Assembly (NCBI GenBank): GCA_934045905.1
Contig: OW203771.1
Location: forward strand, 1,798,001-1,862,000
DNA: 64,000 nucleotides
Reading direction: 5' to 3'
DNA from: Leuctra nigra
Lineage: Eukaryota; Arthropoda; Insecta; Plecoptera; Leuctridae
Under the pieces are notes generated by a model. That model searched no databases. It saw only the letters and a program-made list of their open reading frames with translations, and was not told where the DNA came from. The position numbers were made by a program, and so were the translations under genes. This document shows, in pieces, positions 42,530 to 54,894 of this stretch (positions within the stretch are counted from its first letter, which is position 1; each line of letters begins with the position of its first letter).

Positions 42530-43705
42530 CTACTGTTGCATGCGACGAATGTGAGAGTTGAACAGCTGAAGCAATGCATTTTCCAATCCTGGCACGTCGT
42601 CTCCTTGAAATGTGCTCAACAATGTCAACGAAGTCAGTTGCTCTGCGTCCTTCAAACAATGTCGTAACAGACAAATTAAACCCGACGGGGTCTTACAATT
42701 AAGTACAAGTTCCTTCAGTTTTAGAAGAGATATTAGGTTACTAGCTTGTTCGTTGTGTGTCCAGTCAGATCCTATAAGACACAGTCTTGTTAAATTCTTG
42801 CAATTTTCGCTGATAACTTTCAGCATTTCCATCGAGTGTGTTCCTGATCCGGTTAAGGTAAGATCTTTGAGGTAGATTCCTTTACATAACAGATAATTGT
42901 TAAAACCGCCTATTTCATTTTCATGTTCTACAGTCAGTTTCGATAATCGCAGAGGACTTCCAGAAAGTAACGGCAATACATCTTGTTGCCAGCTATTCAA
43001 TTCAAGTATGGTCAGTTCTTGGAGATGAGGGCAAAGTACGATGATTTTTTGAAGATGTTGCGGTGACAAATTATTATGAATTAAATTCATGAGTTGAAGC
43101 TTTTCAGTAGAGCCAAAAGAAAGCAGAGCTTTTCCGATGGCTTCAAAATCACCATGAAGCCGTCGTAGTTTAGTGCATGATCGCAAAACAGATGTGTACA
43201 TCTTGAGGGATATACGAGAGCACTCCATGATCCGTAACTCCGGGCAACATCGACTAAATGCAAGGACGATCTCTTCTTGAGTGCTCACAGCAAGATAGAC
43301 TTTGACCTCGACGAGCTTTGATAAACAGGGTATTTGTTGTAGCCAGAAACGATCGTGGTTGGAAGTTTGCATAACTCTTACTTTATATAGGTGAAGTGAT
43401 GAAAAGGATAACTTCTTCAAGTTAACATCCTCATAAATGAAAATTCCGCACAAAATCCTCACATCTCGCATCGTCTGTTGCTTGACGCAATGCTGAAACA
43501 ATTCTTCCCATACGGAAGGTTGAATGTTTTCACGAAGAAAGTCTTGTATCTCCTGGATCTTCTCTTTGCAGCCGAGCACATCGTAGGTCAAGTTCAGATC
43601 AGATGGATAGAGTTCCTCGATGTTCTCACAAGTGCTGAGAACCAGCTTACTAGTTGCGTGAAGAGCGAGGGCTGAGAGTGTACTTACAGGCTTGTGGGGA
43701 GACAT
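42530..43705 (-). CDS. Leucine-rich-repeat protein, single exon, 391 residues
   Basis: Uninterrupted frame from ATG at 43705 to TAG at 42532. Residues from about 100 onward form roughly nine irregular LRRs of the longer, FBXL-like kind (LQELTILELNSW, LKDLTLTGSG, LTRLCLIGSDW, LKELVLNCKTP, LTSLTLLSTF), with Cys/Asn at the usual ladder sites. The N-terminus (TLSALALHATSKLV, then EELYPSDL) resembles an Elongin-BC box but has Ala where the box has Cys. An E3 ubiquitin-ligase adaptor role is therefore only a guess. No signal peptide or membrane segment. No intron is needed, although CCTGTAAGT six codons in looks like a donor; retro-copy origin is possible. Confidence 0.85.
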   Translation of the reverse strand: MSPHKPVSTLSALALHATSKLVLSTCENIEELYPSDLNLTYDVLGCKEKIQEIQDFLRENIQPSVWEELFQHCVKQQTMRDVRILCGIFIYEDVNLKKLSFSSLHLYKVRVMQTSNHDRFWLQQIPCLSKLVEVKVYLAVSTQEEIVLAFSRCCPELRIMECSRISLKMYTSVLRSCTKLRRLHGDFEAIGKALLSFGSTEKLQLMNLIHNNLSPQHLQKIIVLCPHLQELTILELNSWQQDVLPLLSGSPLRLSKLTVEHENEIGGFNNYLLCKGIYLKDLTLTGSGTHSMEMLKVISENCKNLTRLCLIGSDWTHNEQASNLISLLKLKELVLNCKTPSGLICLLRHCLKDAEQLTSLTLLSTFQGDDVPGLENALLQLFNSHIRRMQQ

Positions 43706-44600
43706 TTAGATTGTGTTTCAATCAACAACCATCTTTCAAATTTAGTACCGGAATCTATGGTAACCAAGGAGACTTGATCTCTTACAACAGTGCCATTCAA
43801 TACACACATTCTTTAATCAATTACTGATGTTGTTTTATTGATTGGTAATTGTCACATTATAGTTGAGCGGTCGCATCACGCAGCCAAGTCGTTGCTCCTC
43901 TACTAGAGTGAATGGAAATACAGCCTTATTTATTTACATAAAATAAATAGTGTATCAACTTCACGCGTGTAACGTGTAACATTTTTTGAGATTAAAATAT
44001 GACCTTGAATTGTCTTGTGAACGACGCGATCCTGGCGGCATATGGAGGAACTACACAGTGTTAAGCCTTTATTATCTTATTAACCCTTTGTTGATGCATT
44101 TATTAACCAGAGTTGTTATGTTTGAATAATTAATCAATGTTCCGCAAAATGACATTTGCAATAAGACATTTTAATAAAATTTCCTAGTTCAAACTTTGAC
44201 CGCAGTGCTGCGATCGAAAGACAGGCAAACTCGCAGCCCAAAATCATCTACATTCGGCCCAATGTACTATTTATTATATGTATGCAAGGCTGTGATTTCC
44301 ATTCGCTTTGCTTCTACTATACAACACTGTGGTGGTAAGAAAAATAGGTACCAAATTATTATTTATTTAATAACAGCTTAGGAATCACCTGCAGATATTA
44401 TCTTAACAATAACATGAGTCAGTTACAAATTCGAGTGGCTGCTAGTCGACCAATGGTAATTAATGGTAAATTGATTAACATACTAGCTAAAGATACAAGG
44501 GTTAATATGTATTATACAATGAATGGGGTGACATGATAGATCTTGATGTATAGGAGAATATCCCTAACACAGCCCATGATTTCTATTTTCCTTTTACATT
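43706..44600. other. Intergenic with Helitron-A end remnant
   Basis: 43863-43905 reads GAGCGGTCGCATCACGCAGCCAAGTCGT, a decayed reverse-strand 3' end of Helitron-like family A. No gene seen. Confidence 0.45.
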
Positions 44601-44820
44601 TTTTCTCCAAGATCTCATGGATGTTTTGCCCCCCAAACTAAACATGTTTCATGCCATTATCAACTCTGCATTTTTTTTTTTTTTTTTAAATTTTAACCAA
44701 TCACAGGATCCCGTTCAAAAATGATCCCAGGGACCGCATAGATTATGTTAGTATGTGTGCAAAATTTCAGATCGATTGGTTAAGCGGTTTGACCTGGGCA
44801 GTGAATACAAAAAAAACAAC

Positions 44821-45569
44821 AGAGAAAGTGCTATAAGAGTACCGTGGTGACGCTCGCTTAACAAACACACAGAGAAAGTGCTATAAGAGTACCGCGGTGA
44901 CGCTCGCTTAACAAACACACAGAGAAAGTGCTATAAGAGTACCGCGGTGACGCTCGCTTAACAAACACACAGAGAAAGTGCTATAAGAGTACCGCGGTGA
45001 GGCTCGCTTAACAAACACACAGAGAAAGTGCTATAAGAGTACCGTGGTGACGTTTGCTTAACAAACACACAGAGAAAGTGCTATAAGAGTACCGCGGTGA
45101 CGCTCGCTTAACAAACACACAGAGAAAGTGCTATAAGAGTACCGTGGTGACGCTCGCTTAACAAACTCACAGAGAAAGTGCTATAAGAGTACCGTGGTGA
45201 CGCTCGCTTAACAAACACACAGAGAAAGTGCTATAAGAGTACCGCGGTGACGCTCGCTTAACAAACACACAGAGAAAGTGCTATAAGAGTACCGCGGTGA
45301 CGCTCGCTTAACAAACACACAGAGAAAGTGCTATAAGAGTACCGCGGTGACGCTCGCTTAACCAACTCACAGAGAAAGTGCTATAAGAGTACCGTGGTGA
45401 CGCTCGCTTAACAAACACACAGAGAAAGTGCTATAAGAGTACCGCGGTGACGCTCGCTTAACAAACACACAGAGAAAGTGCTATAAGAGTACCGTAGTGA
45501 CGCTCGCTTACAAACACACAGAGAAAGTGCTATAAGAGTACCGTGGTGACGCTCGCTACGCTCTCAATT
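44821..45569. repeat. 15 x 50-bp minisatellite made of a mobile-element terminus
   Basis: Unit AGAGAAAGTGCTATAAGAGT + ACCGYGGTGACGCTCGCTTA + ACAAACACAC, at 44821 + 50n; the last unit is 1 bp short. Units differ mainly at CCGTGG versus CCGCGG, in the order T C C C T C T T C C C T C T T. The last unit runs into GCTACGCTCTCAATTAG. A single unit in reverse orientation forms the left end of the element at 48683, and the sequence before the array (44700-44810) also matches that element. Confidence 0.95.
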
Positions 45570-46170
45570 AGCACGCTTCTTTGTTGACTCCGTTCAAGGG
45601 AATCATCATCCGCAGGAAGACCTTACCCTTGTTCTGGAATGAATTCTGATTTACACATCGTTTTGATAAACAATTTTATAAATGTGATCTAAAACCAGAT
45701 ACTGGATATTTCTGAGCACTTAAGTTCCGAAAAGGCGATTTTATAAAAAATGATTATTGTTTGAATTTGATGAGACCGATTGGAACCGCTATGGATCCGG
45801 AACCGGAATTCATTTGGGTTCCAGTCCCTGTCTAAAACTTAAGATCTGTTATAGTATGGATACAGTGAGTCTACGTATTTTTTTTTCAACATTCGGGTTC
45901 TAGCGGGCTTTTTTCTAATGTTAAAAAAAATCTACGATTTCCGAATAACATATAATATTGATACCTCACCACAATTAATTTCGAGATAATATGTTCGATT
46001 TTCGTATTTTTTTCTCGCCTCGAGCATGACGAGCCAATGAGCATGTCGACCTTAAATAAGCGAACCAATCATATTGCACTTGGGCATGGCTTAGCTGTTG
46101 GCCACGTTACAGTATGGTAAAAATAAATAAAAACATACATTCTGTATTAGATAGGTTTTGTACTCCACTG

Positions 46171-47143
46171 CAGGGACGACGCTAAGGGGGGGCCTGGGGG
46201 GCCACGGCCCCCCCAAACCTTTGCGCGGCCCCCCCTTGTGCCCCCCCAAACCAAATGTGGGGAAAAAAATATCTTGAACGTCTATACTTTTCTTCAATTT
46301 TTTGCACTGTTCAAATTATCAAATAAAACTTCAGCTGACAATGTTTTGCAAATAGGCGACTTTCGTATGCCAGACATAATGAAGTTCCTAAGAAGTATAG
46401 CAGGGTTGACAAAAATTGGATAAGATACGTAGCTCAAAGATAAGGAAAGATCTTGCAATGGAGACTCTAAGTTTTAAATTAGGAAAGGAGAGTTTGAAAT
46501 GTTTTGGTCGATTGAAAAGGATGGGACGAGAGAGGATACCGAGAAGGAAGGCAGATAGAGCAGCAATGGGAGGGAAAAGAAAGGCAGGGAGACCGCGAAC
46601 GAAGTGGATGAGTGGAGTGAAGGTGGCTGTGGAAAAAGTGGAGAGTCTTGGGAAATGGTAAGGGACGAAAAATGGTGGGAGGACAGTTCATAAAAATTAG
46701 TGTAGGGATAATTTTTTGAAGGCTTCAGTATTTTTAATTATCCCCACCAGGAGCGTAGGAAGGGGGGGGGGGATGGGGGGAGAATCACCCCTCTGATTCA
46801 ATACCCCTCCCTATGTACTTATATATTTATGTGTCAAGAAAAAAATGTGCTTAAAAAGTGTTAAAATCGCATAGAAATGCACCAAAATGATGTCTGAAAT
46901 TCAAAATTTCTGAATTTTACTGGGGGGCCCCCCCCCCCAGACCCCCCATTGTCTTCGTAGACACTAGTATCTCCAGCTCAAGTTATTTTACATATTATTA
47001 TTCTCCCCTTGCAAATTTAGTTCTTACGCGCCTGATCCCCACGCCACAATATGAAAATATATGTGAAAATACGTTTGCCCCCCCTAAAAAGTTTATTGCC
47101 CTACCTAGGCCCCCCCTGTATAAAAATCCTAGCGTCGTCTCTG
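46171..47143. mobile_element. hAT-like element with 8-bp duplication
   Basis: CTCCACTG on both sides (46163-46170, 47144-47151). Ends CAGGGACGACGCTAAGG and, reversed, CAGAGACGACGCTAGGA. Long G/C runs flank both ends (46186-46245, 46759-46780, 46921-46938). A LINE fragment lies inside. CAGRG ends and an 8-bp duplication indicate hAT. Confidence 0.87.
46416..46664 (+). pseudogene. Non-LTR retrotransposon reverse-transcriptase C-terminal fragment
   Basis: The frame encodes LKCFGRLKRMGRERIPRR and GGKRKAGRPRTKWMSGV. This is the typical C-terminal block of LINE polymerases (FGHV-x-RM...GKRxxGRPRxxW). Only this tail is present and it sits inside the hAT-like element at 46171-47143, so it was captured or inserted there. 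Confidence 0.75.
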
Positions 47144-47311
47144 CTCCACTGTGATAGGTAACAAATACTCTGTCAGTTGTATAGGTTCCTTATCCCTTGT
47201 TATGCAAGTTATAATACCTGGCTGTTTGAATAGTGGTCAAACCCTCTCAACAAACATCACCAAAAACACAACAAACTTCTCAGCCACTTGCGTAATAATA
47301 CAATGTTAAAG

Positions 47312-47950
47312 TGATACCACGTGACCAGAAATACAAAATAGGACATTGTACGAACTACTGCACCCACAGCTGTGAGAACATTTTTTCCTAATTAAAAAGT
47401 AATTCTACAACTTACGATTTTTCTACAATTCTAAAATTTTTTCACCTCAAAAAATCCCCTTTCCAAATAATTTTGCCGAAATAATATCACTCTACAGACC
47501 TAGATGTGGTCGCATTATCTTTATTAATCATTATTAATATAGGCCAAGAAATCAACACTGCATATCTCTCAGAAACTTTATGTATTTTCTGGCCACAGTT
47601 CCCAATATAATACGATAACGTTATCGAAGAAAAATCCGGGAAGTAAAGATTTTGTTTGTATAGAACGATTGTAATAAAACTTCAATCAAAGGTAAAATAC
47701 GCAGTGTTGTTTTCTTCGCCTATTCGTAACGAAGACAATGAGGCCACATGCAAGTATAGAGTGATAATTGCATTAAAACAGCAAAATATCGGTAAAAAGT
47801 ATTGAAAGCGAGTGTTTTTTTTTTAGATGAAAAAGGTTACGTGAGTTGTCGAATCACTTTTATAATGAGGAGAAAACGTTCGAACATCTTTGGTTGCAGT
47901 TTGGCCAATTTTGTATTCTACATTTTATGATCACGTGGTCACTTGTCTGT
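47312..47950. mobile_element. Foldback-type repeat, fuller copy
   Basis: GTGATACCACGTGACCA near 47312 faces GATCACGTGGTCAC near 47930. Internal blocks match 10735-11155 (TTGTTTTCTTCGCCTATTC, AATCACTTTTATAATGAGGA). Non-coding. Confidence 0.65.
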
Positions 47951-48074
47951 TCAAAATATAACAGTTACCTATTTGGAAAAAAAACTCAACCAATCTGGTA
48001 GGTATACATTTAGGCAAATCATAAAACGTATTTGAAAGAAATGGATTGTCTGAAAAAATATGATGGCATCATCC

Positions 48075-48200
48075 CATGAAGTCTGTGCTAACGCATCATC
48101 TACCTCTAGTAAGTGAGCTCTGATTTCATTGATAATAACAAGGATTGATTGTCAATGAACCTGACCAACAGCCAATCTGTTTCGTTCAAATACCGTTTTA
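48075..48200 (-). mobile_element. MITE family D, copy 3
   Basis: Reverse orientation: CCATGAAGTCTGTGCTAACG, GATAATAACAAGGATTGATTG, CAGCCAATCTGTTTCG. Followed by 48200-48680, in which I recognise nothing. Confidence 0.6.
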
Positions 48201-48682
48201 TGATTTGTTGGGTGTAGAAGAAGAGTTTAGAACAATTTACTTACATTACCACGGTCTCATGGAAGTCCTGAAGCAATTGCGAAGAAACACCTGTTTGTTT
48301 GTTTGATTCTTCCCTTTTCAATGGTCTCGCACTGTAGTGCAAGAAGAAACACTTCACTGAAGAGAACTAACTCAGATTCCCACAGGACCACAGCGCCTAT
48401 TAGTTCGTGTCAATAGCCAGTATATCCGAGAAGGACGCACGAACACAGTCTTTGACGCTAGGCATCGAGATGCACACAACTGCATTCGCGTAATCGAGAA
48501 GGAAGGAAGCATTACAGGAAATGCACTTCCATCCGAATGTCATCTAGTGACCTAGTGTCATTGTTTCAGAGGGGTTTAACGCCGCACTGTCCCGCAACTA
48601 GGATGATGATTAAGAGGACTGAGTAGTTAGCGTGGCCTTGAAGAGATTTTTAATCGATTTTTATCAAAATCTTTTACTAATG

Positions 48683-50187
48683 TAATTGAGCGAGCGTAGC
48701 GAGCGTCACCACGGTACTCTTATGGCACTTTCTCTGTGTGTTTTTTTGTTGTTTTTTTTGCCTGCACTGCCCAGGTCAAACCTCACAACCAATCGATCTG
48801 AAATTTTGTACACATACTAACGTAATCTATGCGATCCCTGGGATCTTTTCTGAACGAGATCCTGTGATTGGTTCAAATTTTATAAAAATTATCTTTCGAT
48901 TGGTTGGTTCGATCAATTTGAAATTTAGCAAAGTTATTGCAACCAACATTGTACCCAATCAAAAAATAATTCAGCCAAATCCTCCAATTGGTTCAAATTT
49001 GAAACCATTTTTCCTGTGATTTTTGAAATTTAAACTGGAACCGATTGACCGACCAACTAAAAACTTCGCATGGTCATTGGTACCAACATTTAAGGTATTT
49101 TTGCCAATTTTCACTCTAATCTGTCGTTATTTTCAAAAGTTTTTGTCATTTTAGGGACATTTTGCGTGTTGGCTGTCAAATTCACGGCGACTTCGAATCT
49201 ACAAGGCAAGGTAGTTAGAGCAGAAAGTTTTAAACGATATGAAACTAATAATGACCGTTCAACAGATTGATCTGATATTGTGTACACACACTACATATCA
49301 TATCATATGGGTGGTCCCAGGTATATTTTTTGAACGAAATCCTGTGATTTTTGAAAATTAACAAGGAACCGTTCAATCATAAAGAATTAATCGATCAACT
49401 TAAAACTTAGCAAGGATTGGCAACTTAAAACTTAGCAAGGATTGGCACCAATATTTTTCATTTGTATACCTAATTTAAAACGGCCTATAGCCACACCACC
49501 ATTTGACCTATCAAATGGTCTTCGATTAATCTGATCAATCAAACTCATATTTTGCATGGTCGTTCAGACCAACGTTGTCTCTTATTTTACAAATTTTCAG
49601 CCCTACCAGTCAAGAACATAGATGCACTTATTGACAGTTTTAATAACTGTCAGAAATGACATTTCAAAACAGAAATTCCACTGCATTCTGGGTTGCTCTA
49701 TGTAGCAAAGCAAAGTTTATAGATGGCTATTCTCAATATCAAGTAAGACAGATTCTTTTCTTAGTTGATCATATTGCAATACATAATGTAGTTAAAATGT
49801 AATGTAGGTATTTCATATACATAGGTATAGGTATACCTTATCTAAAATAATTTATTTTACGATATGGATTGTGTTTCACAGTTATGAAAACGACGTTTTG
49901 ACTAGATAACATCATATTTTACACATTTCCAGCACAATCGGTCAAGAATTTACAGACTTATTGCTGTTTTAAGTGTTTGAATATCTGTCCAAAGAGATTG
50001 ATGGAAAAATATCAGTACAATAATCTGTTATTTAATTGATCCAGAGTGTTTATGAAAAGTTGCAAGGAAAATTGGTAATAAATAATGTATAGTAAGTTAT
50101 CTTTGATTGAATGGATCGTGCTATGATTGGCGATGTCGTGCGTGTCGGTGCTCGCTCATCAACGCGTTACACCGAGCGTTTTCCTAG
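48683..50187 (+). mobile_element. Helitron-like family B, fullest copy
   Basis: Starts AATTGAGCGAGCGTAGCGAG, then one copy of the 50-bp unit found amplified at 44821. Ends GCTCGCTCATCAACGCGTTA, CACCGAGCGTTTTC, CTAG, followed by T. The internal phrase AACCAATCGATCTGAAATTT and variants recur. No transposase. Confidence 0.65.
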
Positions 50188-50346
50188 TTGTTAACAAAAT
50201 AGGGCTTTGTACGAGTATTCAGAACAGTTCAATGAAAATAATTTCATAGCTTGGAATAAGTTATTAGTTTTATTTTAACAGATGTTTAGTGCCATAATTT
50301 TACTTATTTTCGGGCACTAAACGTCTGTAAGACAAAGTAAATGTAA

Positions 50347-52686
50347 TCCCAGAAAAAACACTCCGTGTAAAAATACCAGCCAAGTCTCTTTAACTATAAA
50401 AAAAAATAGAAGAAATCTAAAAATTCAGCACTGAAAAGGAGTGATATCAAAAAAGGAGCCAAGTCAACGAATTTTCCAAATTTTAATCGTACCATTGAAA
50501 TAAAAATATCAACCCCCGAGAAATACTTAAAAAAAGGACTTGGCGCATCGTTTTTTTAAAGACACTTTTCTATCCTAAAAGTATAGGAAGAACTCTACAA
50601 GTATATTTTCCTGAGTATATCACATTCATTATTGACGAATCATACTACGTTTTAATATAACTAGTACTCTTACCTACTGGCAGTTTTGGTATTTTGTCAA
50701 TATTCAGAGGAAATAAACGGATAAACGAATAACGAATAAACGGAAGCGGCCTAGTCTATTCGTTATTGCCACTATTTCTAGGGTCATATTAATCAATCAT
50801 ACTTCTCAATATCGTGACTGAGGGAAATAGCGAAAGCGCTCATTACAAGAAGGCCGTCAATGAGATTTGTATAAGTGACTAGTGCACTGAGCCATGCTGC
50901 TCAAATAATTACTGACTAGATTTTTATCTAAAGTAATACGTTATGTAATTTATGAATTTTTTTGGTATAAAATGTTAATTAATAGCAATTAATTACACGG
51001 CGAGAAGGTTCCAAGTATAATGCTGTAGTAGGTATGTTGATGTACCCACAAAACTATAGGTACCTACCAATCACAAACACAACTGTTCTGTATTTATTGC
51101 TTGTAAGACAATGCTATGTTTCTTTGCGTACTTATATTTAAATTTAAAATATTTTACAGAATGTTCAATATTTAATTTGAAAGTTTTGTCCCAATTTTTC
51201 TAGGCATTTCTGAACTACGTAGTATGTGAGTGGCTTAAGCTTAAGAATAGAAAAATGTCTTTAAAAAAACGATGCGCCAAGTCCTTTTTTTAAGTATTTC
51301 TCGGGGGTTGATATTTTTATTTCAATGGTACGATTAAAATTTGGAAAATTCGTTGACTTGGCTCCTTTTTTGATATCACTCCTTTTCAGTGCTGAATTTT
51401 TAGATTTCTTCTATTTTTTTTATAGTTAAAGAGACTTGGCTGGTATTTTTACACGGAGTGTTTTTTCTGGGATATCACTTCTTTTGTTAGTTTATACATA
51501 CAGCTTGTAGCACATGTCCGAGCAGGGACTAATTTCTTTAAAAAAATACGCCTCAACCGATTTGGTTACTATGAAAAGTTGCGTTTGGTATAAGATGACA
51601 ATGATTATCCAAGAAGAATAGCTTAAGTTTCGTTATAATCGATCCAGCCGTTTTCGATACATGACGTCACTTCCGGTTTTGAAATAGCGGCCGAATTCCG
51701 GTATAGGTAATAAGAAAACAATCTAGTTTTATCTAGTTGATACCTTCATGAACGACCATCTGAATTCCTAATCCCTATATTTCCGTAAAATCGGTCATGC
51801 CGTTTGTAATATATGACGTCACTTCCGGTTTCATTTAGTGGTTCCTGCCGCCATTTCCGGTACCATTAATTTATTTATTCATTTTTCACAATTGATTTTT
51901 CAAATAAATAGCAGAATGAATACGCAGGAGCTAGTTCAGTTGCAATCGGTACAGGCGTTTTAGATATATGACGTCACTTCCGGTTTCAGGAATGGCGGCC
52001 GAGAACACTGCTACCTTGAATATATAAATTGTATTGTCTATGTTACAATGTAAGTTAATTATGTACGTATTTTAAGTATAATTTGTTGAAATAAGTTAAA
52101 TATTGCGTATTTATGACGTCACTTCCGGTTTAGAAAATAAGAAAATAATATTTTTTTTATTGATACTTCATATAGATGACCATCTAAATCGAATGGCGCT
52201 AATTTCGTTCTAATCGGTCCAGACGTTTTTGAGTTATGACGTCACTTCCGGTTTAAAAATGGCGGCACAAAAAATCACAAGAGGCAAGGTATCATCAGAC
52301 GCCAAAAGTGCATATGTGGTAAAAGTTTCAGGTTGATCGGTTTAGCCGTTTAGGCTGTGGCGGTGATAGCAACGTTTCCTGATATCATCTTCAGAATCAG
52401 AAAGTGGTGTAATTTCACTGTTTTCTCGGCCCTCTAGCTCGCAAACGGCATAACATATTGTTCCCTAATTTGGTATATGTAGTGGGGTGGGCCATAGCTC
52501 GAAATTAAGATATATCGCAACAATGTGAGATTTTCCAATTTTAAGATCCAGTAGGCCGAAAATGCCATGTTGTTGCTTACAGTAAAAGTGGTTGGTCTGC
52601 TCCTCAGTTTATTAGTCATTTACGGTATGTTGAGTGAGTGTGAGTGTACGGTACGACTTGGCTGGGTGGAGCGACCTCTCCACTAG
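50347..52686 (+). mobile_element. Helitron-like element, family A, copy 3
   Basis: Preceded by A, it starts TCCCAGAAAAAACACTCCG. The terminal palindrome spans 50347-51472 with arms of about 230 bp and a 640-bp centre. Five modules of TGACGTCACTTCCGG follow at 51663, 51816, 51970, 52113 and 52239. It ends ACTTGGCTGGGTGGAGCGAC, CTCTCCACTAG, then AT. The final hairpin has one mismatch. Confidence 0.78.
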
Positions 52687-53441
52687 ATAAACCATTACAA
52701 GCTAAGGAATTATTTTCATTGAACTGCTCTGAATACTCGTACATAGCCGTATTTTATTAACAATTACATTGGTAAAAGATATTGATAAAAATTGATAAAA
52801 AAAACTCTTCAAGGTCAAACTCACTACCCAACCGTCTTAATATGTACACTTATTAAGGATGAAAACACCGGTATTAATTAGAAGCCATGTAAAATGGACC
52901 GCGATATTTCGCACGACGCGTTCGGTCGGTTTCCGCAGGCGAGACTGACGAGACAAAACCAAACCAAAACAAACTTACTGACCCTGCTGAGCTACCGGTG
53001 AACTTTCAATACTTTCATCCCGTGTATAAACAAATCTCGCACCACCGGCCGCACAATACTGCGCCATGAGTCATCCAAGAAATAGATCGGTTGGCTGATA
53101 ATGTTTTTCATGTCACACAATAAAGACAGCGTCAACAAATATTTATTTTCTCACACTGTTTTCTTTATAAATAGACAACATTCAACATTATCTAGTGAGC
53201 TCTGCTTAAAAAAATCAAATGCGGTTCCTATTTATTGGTCCTAATAGACCAAAACATAAACTAGTGGCGCTCTCAAAGCGAACTAAAAAAGGGCGTGTCA
53301 CTATGTGTGACCACTCTTTAGTGCGCATGTTCCAAGTAAAGTTATAATTACATCGCGAAATAACAGAAATTGATGCTTACCTCAGTATCAACATTCAAAT
53401 ACAATCGGCATATTTCATTTCAGCACATATTCATACACATT

Positions 53442-54877
53442 CAGTGTCGGACTGGGGCAAAATTTCTAACCGGGCAACAGATTAGAAACCGGCCCACGGT
53501 AAGAAAGCGGCCCATTTTCAGAATGAACTTTTTTGGCAAAACCATGCTACAAGCCAGCGGCAGGCGCGTAGGAACTTAATTTGGAATGGGGGTTAAAATT
53601 ATCGGTGATCAATGAATGTAAGGAAAAGGTAGTGCGCCGCCACAAGGGGGACCCATGGTAGCCCCGCAGGGCATTTTTTGAATTTTTGATATAAAATAAT
53701 CGAATTTGAAGCTATTTTGGCATTCTATTCAAATAAATTTAGAATGTGTGATATGCATTATCCGTGGAAACTTTAGACAAATGGGATATAATCTGTAACT
53801 ATTTGTCTTAGGGCTGGGCATTTTTTTTGAGTTTTTGATCAAAAGAATCGAATTTGAAGGTATTTTGCATCCATTTCAAAGAAATTTAAAATGTGTGATA
53901 TGCAATATTCTGGGGAAAACTTTAGACAAAATGCAATATAATCTGCAATTTTTTATTTTATTAAATCCCCAACGGCCCTGGCAGGGCATTTTTGTGTTTT
54001 TGATACAAAAGAATTGCATTTGAGGCTATTTTGGCATCAATTTCAAAGAAATTTAAAATTTGAGATATGCACTATCCTGAGGAAACTTTAGACAAATGTG
54101 ATATAATCTGAAAATATTTGTTTTATAGAAACCCAATTTGCTCCGCAGGGCATTTTTTGAGTTTTTGATCCAAAAGAATCGAATTTGAAGCTATGTTGGC
54201 ATTAATGTCAAAGAAATTTAAAATTGGGATATGCATTATCATGGGGAAACTTTAGAAAAATGTGATATACTAATCTGATATTTGCCTTATAGAAACCAAA
54301 TTGGCCCCGCAGGGCATTTTTTGAATTTTTGATATAAAAGAATCGAATTTGAAGCTATTTTGGTATCCATTTCAAAGAAATTTAAAAACGTGTGATATGC
54401 AATATTCTTGGGAAAACTTTAGACAAAATGCAATATAATCTGCAAATTTTGTTATTTTATCAAATCCCCAAAGGCCCTGGCAGGGATTTTTTTTTAATTT
54501 CGAGTAAAAAATTATGGATTATGAATCGATGTTTTAATTCCTTTGAAGAAGTTTGTAATAAGCAACGCAACAGCAATGATCAAAATCTGTGCCAATGTGT
54601 TTTGTATCAAATAGTTCGTATTTTTATTAAATTGTATTCATTTGTGAATTTTCCTTCCGTTCCCACCAAAAATACTCTAAGATAAGAACACCTTGCAATT
54701 GAAGTAGATGGTGTGCTTAATGGGTTGTGATCTACGTAACATTGTAATTCTAGACTATGAATTAAGTAGAGATACTTTATGGAAGTCGACACCGGCCCTT
54801 TTCTACAGGTCGATCGGCCCATTTTGAACTGGCCCACCGGGCAATGCCCGGTTGCCCGGCGGCCCAGTCCAACACTG
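53442..54877. mobile_element. hAT-like element, 1436 bp, 8-bp duplication
   Basis: TACACATT on both sides (53434-53441, 54878-54885). Ends CAGTGTCGGACTGGG and, reversed, CAGTGTTGGACTGGG. CAGTG ends plus 8 bp indicate hAT. The interior is mostly tandem repeat. Confidence 0.9.
53665..54490. repeat. Tandem repeat of about 165 bp, five copies
   Basis: Units begin GCAGGGCATTTTTTGA and contain GAATCGAATTTGAAGCTATT and ACTTTAGACAAA. Starts are near 53668, 53815, 53985, 54146 and 54309, with a truncated start at 54480. Diverged 10-20% by eye. It lies inside the hAT-like element. Confidence 0.85.
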
Positions 54878-54894
54878 TACACATTCTTGTGTAA

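Noticed and set aside
44821..45569. CRISPR-like array of direct repeats
   Set aside because: Units are contiguous 50-bp tandem repeats without unique spacers, in eukaryotic DNA, and match a mobile-element end.
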